Assembly: GCA_013388855.1 (NCBI GenBank)
Contig: JACAEM010000033.1
Coordinates: forward strand, 1-64,000
Length of the DNA: 64,000 nt
From: Chloroflexota bacterium
GTDB lineage: Bacteria > Chloroflexota > Anaerolineae > Anaerolineales > Villigracilaceae
Direction of reading: 5' to 3'
A program made the position numbers and the translations under genes. This document shows positions 41,674 through 49,604 of the stretch, piece after piece; positions within the stretch are counted from its first letter, which is position 1, and each line of letters starts with the position of its first letter. The notes beneath the pieces were generated by a model. That model was not told the DNA's origin, did no database searches, and worked only from the letters and a program-made list of their open reading frames with translations.

Positions 41674-41718
41674 TTAACAAGACCTTAACCTGTTCTAAAA
41701 AATGTCTTATGGTATAGT
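41674..41718 (+). promoter_or_regulatory. Pho-box array and -10 of phoB-phoR
   Basis: Phased 11-bp units: TTAACAAGACC (41674-41684), TTAACCTGTTC (41685-41695), TAAAAAATGTC (41696-41706), then the -10 TATAGT (41713-41718). The first two units match the pstS array (49518) almost base for base. No -35 hexamer, as expected for an activated promoter; autoregulation by PhoB is inferred. Confidence 0.75.
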
Positions 41719-41774
41719 TTGTTAACAAAAAAGCGGCAGCCACTTGAAGTGATTGTTACCAAAGAGCAAAACCC

Positions 41775-42485
41775 ATGCCAGAAACCATTCTCGTCGTCGA
41801 AGACGAACCCGCCCTGCGAGACACCCTCATCTACAACCTGAAAAAGGATGGTTTCACCGTCGAAGCGGTCGGTGACGGACGTTCCGCTCTGGATTCCGCC
41901 CGAAAGCTGAAACCCGACCTCATCTTGCTCGACATCATGCTCCCCGAATTGGACGGGTTTGAAGTGGCGCGCATCCTCCGCAAGGAAATGACCACTCCCA
42001 TCCTGATGCTCACCGCCCGCGATGACGAGATCGACCGTGTCGTCGGGCTCGAAGTAGGCGCGGACGATTACCTGACGAAACCGTTTTCCATGCGCGAGTT
42101 GATGGCGCGCGTCAAAGCACAACTGCGGCGTTCACGCTTGTTGCGGGAGGAATTCAGCAAAGCCGAACCGGTACAAAAACAGCAGGAAAAACTCAAATAT
42201 GGGAATCTCGTGGTCAACCTGACCCGCCGCGAGGTGACACTGGATGGCAATCCAATCCAACTCAAGCCGCAGGAATACGAATTGCTGGTCTTCTTCGCCG
42301 AACACAAGGGGCAGATGCTCTCACGCGAATTCATCCTTGAACGCGTCTGGGGCTGGGATTTCATCGGCGACAGCCGCACCGTGGATGTACACGTGCGTTG
42401 GCTGCGGCAAAAGATCGAAGAGGATCCCAGCGAGCCAAAGCGTATCGTCACCGTGAGAGGCGGGGGATATCGATTTGAAGGCTAG
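41775..42485 (+). CDS. phoB: PhoB/PhoP-type response regulator
   Basis: The protein is 236 aa. Receiver domain: acidic EDE (9-11), phospho-acceptor Asp in [13 protein letters not shown] (about 55), Lys in [10 protein letters not shown]. The C-terminal winged helix of OmpR type contains [31 protein letters not shown] and [16 protein letters not shown]. Context decides the name: it lies before a PhoR-like kinase and within a region with ppk, pst and phoU genes, with Pho boxes at its own promoter. It is predicted to activate phosphate-starvation genes at the 11-bp repeat arrays in this window. Confidence 0.9.
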   Translation: MPETILVVEDEPALRDTLIYNLKKDGFTVEAVGDGRSALDSARKLKPDLILLDIMLPELDGFEVARILRKEMTTPILMLTARDDEIDRVVGLEVGADDYLTKPFSMRELMARVKAQLRRSRLLREEFSKAEPVQKQQEKLKYGNLVVNLTRREVTLDGNPIQLKPQEYELLVFFAEHKGQMLSREFILERVWGWDFIGDSRTVDVHVRWLRQKIEEDPSEPKRIVTVRGGGYRFEG

Positions 42486-42539
42486 TCCAGGAATAAAGAG
42501 TAATTGGCAAACGGCAATGACCAATTACAAATCACCAAA

Positions 42540-43754
42540 ATGAATTATTCGTTCTTTATCACGATTATTGCTCTTAGTATCGCCGCGTGGTTCGCGTGGC
42601 GATATTTCAAACTACGCCACAGCGTAGACGAATTTGCAGCTCGCCTCAGGCAAAAAAAAACGGACAGTGAAACCAGGGAACTCGGAAACCTTTCCAGCGC
42701 AGTTACATCCATCCTCTCAACCTTAAACCTTCAACTATCGACCCTCGACTCCGAGCGCGCCCGTCTCGCCACCCTCCTCGATCAGATCACAGATGGCGTG
42801 TTGATTGCAGACGCTCAGGGAATCATCCAATTTGCCAATCCGGCCGCGGGAAGATTATTTCAAACATCCGAGCCGATTAAACGAAGCATCGCGGAAGTCG
42901 TCCGCAATCACCAGCTCGTTGAGGCATGGCGGCGCTGCCAGCAGACGCGCCGCATGCAAAGTGAGTCTGTCGAATTGCCGGCGCGCCACCAATATTTACA
43001 GCTCGTCGTCATCCCCGACCAGCACTCCAGCGGAAGCCTTCTGCTTGTGCAGGACCTCACGCGCATTCGCCGCCTCGAAACCGTGCGGCGCGATTTCATC
43101 AGCAATCTCTCGCATGAACTGCGCACTCCGCTGGCTTCACTCAAGGCTTTGACCGAGACCCTCCAAGACGGCGCGTTGGATGATCCGCCCGCGGCGCGGC
43201 GCTTCATCGATCAAATTCAAGTGGAGGTGGACGCGCTGACCCAGATGGTGACCGAGCTTCTCGAACTCTCGCGCATCGAATCCGGTCGCTTCACTCTGGA
43301 CCTGACGCCTGTCTCGCCGCGCGACCTGCTCTTCTCCGCCTCCGGGCGGATGCAGCTTCAAGCCGAGCGCGCAGGATTGAGTCTGCGCGTCGAGTGCGCG
43401 GAGGATTTGCCCAAGGTCAAGATCGATTCGCAACGACTGGAGCAGGTGCTGGTCAATCTGATCCATAACGCGGTCAAGTTCACGCGCGCGGGCGGAGAGA
43501 TCGTCCTCTTGGCGGAGGCAGAGCCCGGCGTGGTCATGTTCGCTGTTCAAGATACGGGGATCGGAATCCCGGCGGAGGATGTCTCCCGCATCTTCGAGCG
43601 TTTCTATCGTGTCGATAAGTCCAGAGCCGGGAGCGGGACCGGGCTGGGATTATCCATTGCAAAACATATTGTGGAAGCGCATAAAGGAAAAATTTGGGCG
43701 GAAAGCATCGAAGGACAGGGAAGCACGTTTTATTTCACGATCCCGATTGAATAA
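42540..43754 (+). CDS. phoR: PhoR-like sensor histidine kinase
   Basis: The protein is 404 aa from ATG 42540. One membrane helix (4-21), no outside sensor domain; a cytoplasmic linker; a PAS domain (about 75-175); HisKA with His192 in NLSHELRTPLASL; and HATPase with the N-box LVNLIHNAVKFT, DTGIGIP and GSGTGLGLSIAKHI. This is the minimal PhoR layout, in which phosphate status is read through the Pst transporter and PhoU. Short iterated repeat DNA lies just before its start (42501-42530, where a ribosome site would be) and inside codons 57-70 (LSTLNLQLSTLD). Confidence 0.88.
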   Translation: MNYSFFITIIALSIAAWFAWRYFKLRHSVDEFAARLRQKKTDSETRELGNLSSAVTSILSTLNLQLSTLDSERARLATLLDQITDGVLIADAQGIIQFANPAAGRLFQTSEPIKRSIAEVVRNHQLVEAWRRCQQTRRMQSESVELPARHQYLQLVVIPDQHSSGSLLLVQDLTRIRRLETVRRDFISNLSHELRTPLASLKALTETLQDGALDDPPAARRFIDQIQVEVDALTQMVTELLELSRIESGRFTLDLTPVSPRDLLFSASGRMQLQAERAGLSLRVECAEDLPKVKIDSQRLEQVLVNLIHNAVKFTRAGGEIVLLAEAEPGVVMFAVQDTGIGIPAEDVSRIFERFYRVDKSRAGSGTGLGLSIAKHIVEAHKGKIWAESIEGQGSTFYFTIPIE

Positions 43755-43782
43755 AAAATCCTGACCCGGGTCAGGATTTTTT
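43753..43782. terminator. Bidirectional palindromic terminator between phoR and ppk
   Basis: A perfect 30-bp palindrome with core CCTGACCCGGGTCAGG and A6/T6 ends. It includes the ppk stop codon and begins at the phoR stop. Confidence 0.88.
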
Positions 43783-45882
43783 CACTCCCAAATTGTTTTT
43801 CATCAACCATTCCTGGATGTCCACCGCCTTGCTTTCGCTGGGCGGTTTCAGGCGCACGTAGGTTCCGTCGGGTTTCATTACGCGGGCGCGCACATTGTCG
43901 CTGAAATAGGTCGCCAACATGCCATGGCGCAAATAATCAATGTGTTCCTTGCTCTCGACAGGGAAGACCACTTCCACGCGGTGATCTTGATTGCGGCGCA
44001 TCAGGTCGGCGCTGCCCATGTAGATCTCCTCCCTGCCGTTATTGAGGAAATAAAAGACGCGGCTATGCTCGAGATAACGCCCGACAATGCTGATGACTTT
44101 GATGTTGTCACTCACGCCCTTGAGACCGGGGCGGAGACAACACATGCCGCGCACCAGCAGATCGATCTTTACCCCTGCCTGCGAGGCTTCATAGAGTAAT
44201 TGGATGAATTGCGGGTCCACCACCGAGTTGACCTTGAGGATCATATGTGCATGGCGCCCGTTCTGCGCGTGTTCGATCTCGCGGCGGATCAATTTTTCCA
44301 ACCCGACACGCAAATTAATAGGCGCGACCAGCAGTTTTTTGAAATGTTGTTTGGTGGAATATCCGGTCAGGTAATTGAACAGATCGGTAACATCGGCACC
44401 CATCGCTTCGTCGCAGGTGAACATGCCGATGTCTTCGTAGATGCGCGCGGTCACTGCGTTATAGTTCCCCGTGCCGAGGTGCAGGTAACGGCGGATGCCG
44501 TCCCCTTCCTTGCGCACGACCATCGTCACCTTGCAGTGGGTCTTGAGTCCCACAAGTCCATACACCACATGGACTCCCGCTTCTTCCAGCATCTTTGCCC
44601 AACCGATGTTGCTTTCTTCATCGAAACGCGCTTTGAGCTCCACCAACACCGCCACCTGTTTGCCGCGCTCGCTGGCTTCGAGCAGGGCTTCGACTACCGG
44701 CGCATTCTGTCCCACGCGGTAGAGGGTTTGCTTGATTGCCAGCACGTTCGGGTCACGCGCCGCCGCCCTGAGAAAATCGATCACCGGGCTGAACGAATTA
44801 TACGGGTGATGCAGGAGGATGTTCCGCTCGCGGATCAGGTCGAATATATCGCCTGCCATCGTGGCATTCTCGAACAACTTCGGCACGGAAGGGTGATAGA
44901 CCGGGAATTTCAGGTCGTGCCGTTCGACGTTCCCATAGACCTGCCACAGACTGCTCAACCCCAGCGGAGCCGGGAGAATATAGACATCGTTCTCGCGTAT
45001 CTCCAGGTTTTCGATCAGGAGTTCGCGGATATTTTGAGGCATCGTGTCATGGATTTCCGCCTGCACTACCGAACCGAACTTTCGCTTGCGGATGCTTTGT
45101 TGCATGGTCTCAAGCAGATCGTCCGCCTCGAGCTCCTGGATCTCCACATCGGCATCGCGGATGATACGAAAGGGATGCGCTGCCACCACTTCCAAACCGG
45201 GGAAGAGCGGCGCGAGGTTCGCCATGATGACTTGTTCCAGCCAGACAAAATAATGATGATGGGGAATCGTCCCGTCTTTACGAACACCACCCGAAGAACG
45301 TTTGATGGGGATCAAACGCGGCAGAGTATCGGGCACTTTCAAGCGGGCAAATTTCTCATGCCCCTTTTTGTCCCTGATGACAATGGCAAGGTTGAGGCTC
45401 AGGTTGGAAATGTGCGGGAAGGGATGTCCAGGGTCGAGCGCCAACGGCGTAAGCACCGGATAAATGACTTCGTTGAAATAGGCGTTGACCTTTTCGAGTT
45501 GAACGTTGCTCAGCCTGGAATAATCAAGCAGATGAACACCCGCCTTATCCAACTTGGAGCGCAGTTTCTTGTTGAAGAAGTGCAGAGCGTCGCCGTACAA
45601 CTCAAGAGACGTTTTCCGCGCCGCCGCCAGCACATCGGGCGGGGTCAACCCATCAGGAAAAACCTCCATGATATGCGCCTCAACCTGCTTGCGGATGCCC
45701 GAGACGCGCACCATGAAGAATTCGTCCATGTTCGAACCGAAGATGGCGAGGAATTTCAACCGCTCGAGCAGTGGATTGCGCTCATCCAACGCTTCATCCA
45801 GGACGCGGCGCTGGAACTCGAGCAGGCTGAGCTCGCGATTGATGAATAGATTAGGCGGGGAGGAATTCATCTCTTGGGTCAT
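43771..45882 (-). CDS. ppk: Polyphosphate kinase (PPK1)
   Basis: The protein is 703 aa, the usual PPK1 length. N-domain: FINRELSLLEFQRRVLDEA. Then the head domain, then catalytic domains with the autophosphorylated His in RYLHLGTGNYNAVTARIYEDIG and the second conserved region RGMCCLRPGLKGVSDNI. It makes polyphosphate from ATP (reversible). The start at 45882 has no good ribosome site, but the gene begins 4 bp after sixA, so coupling is likely; ATG 45870 is an alternative. With SixA and a CHAD protein it forms a polyphosphate operon inside the phosphate island. Confidence 0.95.
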   Translation of the reverse strand: MTQEMNSSPPNLFINRELSLLEFQRRVLDEALDERNPLLERLKFLAIFGSNMDEFFMVRVSGIRKQVEAHIMEVFPDGLTPPDVLAAARKTSLELYGDALHFFNKKLRSKLDKAGVHLLDYSRLSNVQLEKVNAYFNEVIYPVLTPLALDPGHPFPHISNLSLNLAIVIRDKKGHEKFARLKVPDTLPRLIPIKRSSGGVRKDGTIPHHHYFVWLEQVIMANLAPLFPGLEVVAAHPFRIIRDADVEIQELEADDLLETMQQSIRKRKFGSVVQAEIHDTMPQNIRELLIENLEIRENDVYILPAPLGLSSLWQVYGNVERHDLKFPVYHPSVPKLFENATMAGDIFDLIRERNILLHHPYNSFSPVIDFLRAAARDPNVLAIKQTLYRVGQNAPVVEALLEASERGKQVAVLVELKARFDEESNIGWAKMLEEAGVHVVYGLVGLKTHCKVTMVVRKEGDGIRRYLHLGTGNYNAVTARIYEDIGMFTCDEAMGADVTDLFNYLTGYSTKQHFKKLLVAPINLRVGLEKLIRREIEHAQNGRHAHMILKVNSVVDPQFIQLLYEASQAGVKIDLLVRGMCCLRPGLKGVSDNIKVISIVGRYLEHSRVFYFLNNGREEIYMGSADLMRRNQDHRVEVVFPVESKEHIDYLRHGMLATYFSDNVRARVMKPDGTYVRLKPPSESKAVDIQEWLMKNNLGVKKS

Positions 45883-45886
45883 GCAG

Positions 45887-46387
45887 TCATGATAATCCGG
45901 TCAGGATCTTTGGCGTAAGGAGCCATTCCAGGAAAGCCTTGCGTTCGGTGCGCAGGTTGTCAACGGAGAGACAGCAGACGCCGCCTTTTTTGAGTTCAAT
46001 GCCAAGATTGGGATTTTCAGCGATCAGTGTACCTGCCAACGAACTGAGACACGGTTCGTGACCGACGAGAACCAGTTCATCCACACTGTATTTTTCGTTG
46101 ATCTCTCCGATGATGTCGTCAGCGGCTCCCGTCGGTACAAGGGCATCATTGAACAACAATTCCTTCCTGTATTTTAGCACTTTTGCCAATATCTCCGCCG
46201 TCTCCCGCGCACGGATGTAGGGACTGGAAACGATCAGGTCTGGTTTCAGCTCCAGCGCTTTGAGGGACAAGGCGATCTCTTTCATTTTATCGCGTCCCTT
46301 TTCGGTGAGCGGACGCAGGCTGTCATCTTCATTGCCGGACGTGCCCGGGTCCACGGCGTTACTGTGACGGATTAAATAGATTTTCAT
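45887..46387 (-). CDS. SixA-type histidine phosphatase
   Basis: The protein is 166 aa. Histidine phosphatase superfamily: the RHG-like IRHSNAVDP (catalytic His8) at the N-terminus, SSPYIRARETAEIL with the second Arg, and the second catalytic His in LVLVGHEPCLSSL. The C-terminal GGVCCLSVD strand is typical of SixA. These enzymes remove phosphate from phosphohistidine proteins or small molecules. Its start overlaps the CHAD gene stop by 4 bp and ppk follows 4 bp later, so it belongs to the polyphosphate operon. A role in dephosphorylating PPK or a kinase is speculation. Confidence 0.9.
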   Translation of the reverse strand: MKIYLIRHSNAVDPGTSGNEDDSLRPLTEKGRDKMKEIALSLKALELKPDLIVSSPYIRARETAEILAKVLKYRKELLFNDALVPTGAADDIIGEINEKYSVDELVLVGHEPCLSSLAGTLIAENPNLGIELKKGGVCCLSVDNLRTERKAFLEWLLTPKILTGLS

Positions 46388-47265
46388 ACGGTTCTCTCCC
46401 AGGGGAATGGTTGGTCTGGTCCCCCGCGCCAGAAACTTTCCAGTTGGTTCATCTCTTTCGCGTATGCGGAAATGGCTTCGGTGCAGCGTTGTTCTTCATA
46501 ACGGTGAACGGGTTCGGGGTCTGAAAGAGAGGCGTGTTCTGAAAAATCGGCAAGCGTCTGTGTGAAGATTTCTGCATCCTGTATTTCTCCCATCAGGGAT
46601 TGGTAGTCGTTCATGCGTTTTAGGTTCTCTTTGGGAAAATCCTTCAGGAGGGGATGGACGATCTCGACCATGTAACGGAGTGATTTGAAAGCAACGCGCA
46701 CGCGATGGATGGTGGCGGGGCGGGTAAGTTCGATGCTGCCGTACCGTTGTTTGGTGCGCAGGAAGGCATCGTCCACTGCCTGCATGATCTGTGTTCCCAG
46801 TTTATCCTCCGCCCAGGTCTCAATGGATTCGTGAGTCTTACGAATGCGACTGGTTGTTTCGGAAGTCTCGAGCTTCCTGATTTTTTTGCGGAGCATCCGC
46901 AGCATCCGTTCCTCGGTGGACCGAAGATGTTTTTGAAAACCCTGTAGTTGTGGAAATTCCTGTACGATTTCGGACAGTTCTGCAAGGATGACTTGTGTAT
47001 CGCGCAGAGTGTCGAATTCGTCGAGCTGGTCTTTGAAAACGCGAATCAGCTTCTGCAGGCGCGGGCGCGGGGAAATGGAATTCAACAGTTGGATGAGGGC
47101 AAGCATGCGCCGCGTGGAGACGCGGAGATCGTGGACCGCCTCGTTCGAGAACTCGGCGCGGCAACGTTTGAGTTCAAGACGATAATTCCTCCAGCGGTTT
47201 TCCAGCCCTTCGAGCAGGAGTTGTCTTGGGCGCGGTTGTGAGGCGACGGGCGCGGGTGTGGTCAT
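46384..47265 (-). CDS. CHAD-domain protein
   Basis: The protein is 293 aa, nearly all one CHAD domain: an alpha-helical protein rich in conserved His, Arg and Lys, such as AVHDLRVSTRRMLALIQLL and TIHRVRVAFKSLRYMVEIVHPLLKD, with the family spacing. CHAD domains bind polyphosphate and are found on polyphosphate granules. It is first in the CHAD-sixA-ppk operon. A candidate Pho-like repeat lies 36-68 bp upstream (47301-47333). No catalytic function is expected. Confidence 0.92.
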   Translation of the reverse strand: MTTPAPVASQPRPRQLLLEGLENRWRNYRLELKRCRAEFSNEAVHDLRVSTRRMLALIQLLNSISPRPRLQKLIRVFKDQLDEFDTLRDTQVILAELSEIVQEFPQLQGFQKHLRSTEERMLRMLRKKIRKLETSETTSRIRKTHESIETWAEDKLGTQIMQAVDDAFLRTKQRYGSIELTRPATIHRVRVAFKSLRYMVEIVHPLLKDFPKENLKRMNDYQSLMGEIQDAEIFTQTLADFSEHASLSDPEPVHRYEEQRCTEAISAYAKEMNQLESFWRGGPDQPFPWERTV

Positions 47266-47300
47266 GCGGGTTTCAATCAGATAATGTTAATCCCCGGCGA

Positions 47301-47333
47301 TTAACGAACCTGAAATGGGAGATTAACGATGGG
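47301..47333. promoter_or_regulatory. Weak Pho-box-like repeat upstream of CHAD-sixA-ppk
   Basis: TTAACG occurs at 47301-47306 and 47323-47328, exactly 22 bp (two 11-bp turns) apart. The orientation on the plus strand is opposite to the operon, so this is only a candidate. Confidence 0.35.
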
Positions 47334-47409
47334 TAAATGATACACCTGCATGGGATTAAGGTCAAAACCGGGTTTTCATATTTGTTTTGCATTGGCAAAC
47401 CCTCTGTAA

Positions 47410-47438
47410 AGCACGGATTCACGAGTCCGTGCTATCCT
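47410..47438 (+). promoter_or_regulatory. Inverted repeat and -10 before the first microprotein gene
   Basis: AGCACGGA (47410-47417) and TCCGTGCT (47426-47433) form a perfect 8-bp inverted repeat ending in the -10 TATCCT (47433-47438), six bases before ATG 47445. This suggests an operator and a leaderless message. Confidence 0.4.
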
Positions 47439-47444
47439 GTAGGC

Positions 47445-47561
47445 ATGGAAATCTTCCTGGTGTTGACAGTCACTGCAATGATAATAGTGGTTATCGTGGA
47501 TACCCAGCAGAAGCGCCGCGCCTTCCTGTGCCAGCAGGAACAGGCAATTCGGCGAAACTGA
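47445..47561 (+). CDS. Membrane microprotein (38 aa), paralogue of the one at 48519
   Basis: The peptide has residues 3-19 as one hydrophobic helix, then VDTQQKRRAFLCQQEQ and a basic end. The block V-D-T-x-Q-K-R-R-x-F-L recurs in the 33-residue peptide at 48519-48620. Two copies of such a pattern within 1.1 kb of a phosphate-related region strongly suggest both are translated. Orientation by the positive-inside rule puts the basic tail in the cytoplasm. It has no Shine-Dalgarno but a well-placed -10. Function unknown; single-helix microproteins often tune a neighbouring membrane protein. The next 175 bp before the PHP gene hold no other gene. Confidence 0.6.
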   Translation: MEIFLVLTVTAMIIVVIVDTQQKRRAFLCQQEQAIRRN

Positions 47562-47658
47562 TCACCCCGGGAGCGTTTCATTCTCTCCTCTGTACAAGAG
47601 CCTGGTCTCCTCCCGGGCTCTTGTGCCGTTTTAAACCCCCATTTGCGCGCCCAAATTG

Positions 47659-47712
47659 TTAACTCAATCTTAAACAGCTTTTGATTAGCCCTTAACCACC
47701 CCTTGTTACACT
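47659..47712 (+). promoter_or_regulatory. Pho-box array upstream of the PHP gene
   Basis: Four perfectly phased 11-bp units, TTAACTCAATC (47659-47669), TTAAACAGCTT, TTGATTAGCCC and TTAACCACCCC (to 47702), then a -10 TACACT (47707-47712). AAGGAG and the ATG at 47737 follow. Confidence 0.7.
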
Positions 47713-47736
47713 TTTGATGTGCAACAAGGAGAAGTT

Positions 47737-48444
47737 ATGGGACTTGCCGATTTACACATACACACCATTTACAGCTACGATGGCACAGCCTCCGTCGCGG
47801 CTGTGTTGACCCGCGCCCGGCAGATCGGGCTGGACGTAATCGCCATCACCGATCATGACGAGATCGCTGGCTCGCTCAAGGCATTGGAACTCGCGTCCCA
47901 ATATGGCGTGGAGGTGATCCCCGGTAGCGAAGTGACCACCTCCGAGGGCGATCTGCTGGCATTGAACATCACGGAAAAAGTTCAACCTGGTCGCTCGTTG
48001 GTTGAAACTATTTTGAGAATTGGAACATTGGGCGGCTTCTGCATTGCCCCCCATCCCATGGCGGGTGGATTTGGAATGAAGAGCCTGAGCGCCTACTCCA
48101 TACTGAAAGCGCTCCGCAACCCGGATGTCGCCCGTGTCTTGATCGCCATTGAATCTTATAACGCCACCGCCATCGACCGGTTGAGCAATCACTATGCACG
48201 CATCCTTGCCGAGCGGCTGGGCATCGCGCAGACCGGCAACAGCGACGCCCACGTAGTGGAAGCCATCGGTCTCGGCGCAACGGAGTTCGATGGGCACACC
48301 GCCCAAGACCTAATCGATGCCCTGCGCAATGGGGATGTCCGCATCCGCAAACAAAGGGAGTGGAACTCCGTCCGCATCATCGGCAGTTGGGCGGCAAATT
48401 ACGTAGGGAGTGCATTTACCCGGCTTGTCAATGCCTCACAATAG
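47737..48444 (+). CDS. PHP-domain phosphoesterase
   Basis: The protein is 235 aa; ATG 47737 has AAGGAG upstream. PHP metal-binding motifs in order: DLHIHTIYSYDG (9-16), ITDHDEIAGS (about 38-44), PGSEVTT, the His in IAPHPMAGG and GNSDAHV near 170. This set of His/Asp binds three metals and hydrolyses phosphate esters; relatives act on nucleoside phosphates or 3',5'-bisphosphates. The Pho-box array before it and surE downstream suggest use in recovering phosphate from nucleotides. A microprotein gene lies between it and surE. Confidence 0.88.
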   Translation: MGLADLHIHTIYSYDGTASVAAVLTRARQIGLDVIAITDHDEIAGSLKALELASQYGVEVIPGSEVTTSEGDLLALNITEKVQPGRSLVETILRIGTLGGFCIAPHPMAGGFGMKSLSAYSILKALRNPDVARVLIAIESYNATAIDRLSNHYARILAERLGIAQTGNSDAHVVEAIGLGATEFDGHTAQDLIDALRNGDVRIRKQREWNSVRIIGSWAANYVGSAFTRLVNASQ

Positions 48445-48518
48445 CGGAAACAAAAACATGGGCTTCATCGTCATCCTCTTTCAAAGCTGATATCGATGGA
48501 CAATTTCAAGGAATAAAA

Positions 48519-48620
48519 ATGGAAACGACAATTCTTACCGTCATGATCATTGGTCTTCTGATCGTCTTCGCTGTGGACACACGTCAGAAACGCCGCAGTT
48601 TCCTCAATCAGGATAAATGA
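48519..48620 (+). CDS. Membrane microprotein (33 aa), paralogue of the one at 47445
   Basis: The peptide has a helix from residue 5 to 19 (ILTVMIIGLLIVFAV) followed by DTRQKRRSFLNQDK. AAGGAA lies 7 nt before the ATG, and the stop overlaps the surE start codon (ATGA, 48617-48620), so it is embedded in the PHP-surE operon. The VDT-x-QKRR-x-FL block is shared with the upstream copy. It is too short for ordinary gene callers. Function unknown. Confidence 0.65.
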   Translation: METTILTVMIIGLLIVFAVDTRQKRRSFLNQDK

Positions 48621-49459
48621 GAATGACAAAACATATCCTCGTAACCAATGACGACGGCGTGAGCGCACCCGGTCTGTTCGCCCTCGTGCAGGAAATGCGC
48701 AAACTGGGAAACGTCTCGGTGCTCGCGCCAGACCGAAACTGGTCCGGAGGCGGACACGTCAAAACATTGGACCGCGCACTCCGCGTTCGAGAAGTCCGAC
48801 TCGCAGACGGCACACAGGCATTTGCCAGCGACGGCGCCCCGTCCGATTGCGTCGCCCTCGCCACGCTGGGTTTCTTCAAGCAGCCTGTTGACCTGGTTGT
48901 CTCCGGCATCAACGCGGGCGCGAACCTCGGTCATGACGTGACCTACTCAGGAACCGTTACCGCCGCCATGGAAGCCGTCATTGCGGGCGTGCCGGGCATC
49001 GCGGTTTCGCTCGAAACACTGGATGGACATCTTGGCGAGATCGACTATGGACCGGCAGCGCGCTCTGCTTCGAGGGTCGTCCGCCAAGTGATCGAGAACG
49101 GTCTTTCTCACGAGATTCTGCTCAACGTGAATATACCGTTCTTACCCGACGAGAAGATTCGCGGTATCGCGCTCACCCGTCAGGGACTGCGCGTCTACCA
49201 CAGCCGCCTCGACGAGCGCGTCGATCCGCGCAACAAGCCCTACTACTGGATCGGCGGCGACGCGCCGACCGGCGTCCCCGAACGCGGCACCGATGTCGGC
49301 GCGCTGGCGGAGGGATTCGTCTCCGTCACCCCGCTCCAACTTGACCTCACCGCCTACCGCGCCCTCACCGACCTCAACACATGGCATTGGGATGCCCCCT
49401 CCTATGAAACTACACTGCTTCAAGCGTCAGACAAACTGACTTTATTCCGCAGTGATTGA
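48617..49459 (+). CDS. surE: 5'/3'-nucleotidase SurE
   Basis: The protein is 280 aa. SurE marks: ILVTNDDGVSAPGLFAL with the metal-binding Asp-Asp, LAPDRNWSGGG, SDGAPSDCVALA, VVSGINAGANLGHDVTYSGTVTAAMEA with the metal-binding Asn, and SVTPLQLDLTA near the C-terminus. It releases phosphate from nucleoside monophosphates. ATG 48617 overlaps the microprotein stop; ATG 48623 is an alternative with better AGGA spacing. Its place between a PHP phosphoesterase and pstS fits phosphate salvage. Confidence 0.93.
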   Translation: MRMTKHILVTNDDGVSAPGLFALVQEMRKLGNVSVLAPDRNWSGGGHVKTLDRALRVREVRLADGTQAFASDGAPSDCVALATLGFFKQPVDLVVSGINAGANLGHDVTYSGTVTAAMEAVIAGVPGIAVSLETLDGHLGEIDYGPAARSASRVVRQVIENGLSHEILLNVNIPFLPDEKIRGIALTRQGLRVYHSRLDERVDPRNKPYYWIGGDAPTGVPERGTDVGALAEGFVSVTPLQLDLTAYRALTDLNTWHWDAPSYETTLLQASDKLTLFRSD

Positions 49460-49477
49460 GTTTCTCTCCTCCTTGCT

Positions 49478-49517
49478 TAGCCCCTAAAGCTTTCGGAAAT
49501 CTTTAGGGGCTATATAT
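49478..49517 (+). terminator. Hairpin terminator after surE
   Basis: Perfect 12-bp stem TAGCCCCTAAAG (49478-49489) / CTTTAGGGGCTA (49501-49512), followed by TATATTTA, which runs straight into the pstS Pho boxes. Confidence 0.75.
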
Positions 49518-49571
49518 TTAACAAGACGTTAACCAATCCTTCTCTTGACCTTAAACACGGCCTGATAAGAT
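49518..49571 (+). promoter_or_regulatory. Pho-box array and -10 of the pst operon
   Basis: Four phased 11-bp units: TTAACAAGACG (49518-49528), TTAACCAATCC, TTCTCTTGACC and TTAAACACGGC (to 49561), then a -10 TAAGAT (49566-49571). Layout equals that before the PHP gene; the first two units match phoB and the nuclease array. Confidence 0.78.
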
Positions 49572-49604
49572 TTCAGCGTATAAAAAACACAGGAGAAAAT
49601 AGAA

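Noticed and set aside
44200-45849. 549-codon open frame on the plus strand within ppk
   Set aside because: Antisense to a fully convincing polyphosphate kinase; composition is typical of reverse-complement translation.
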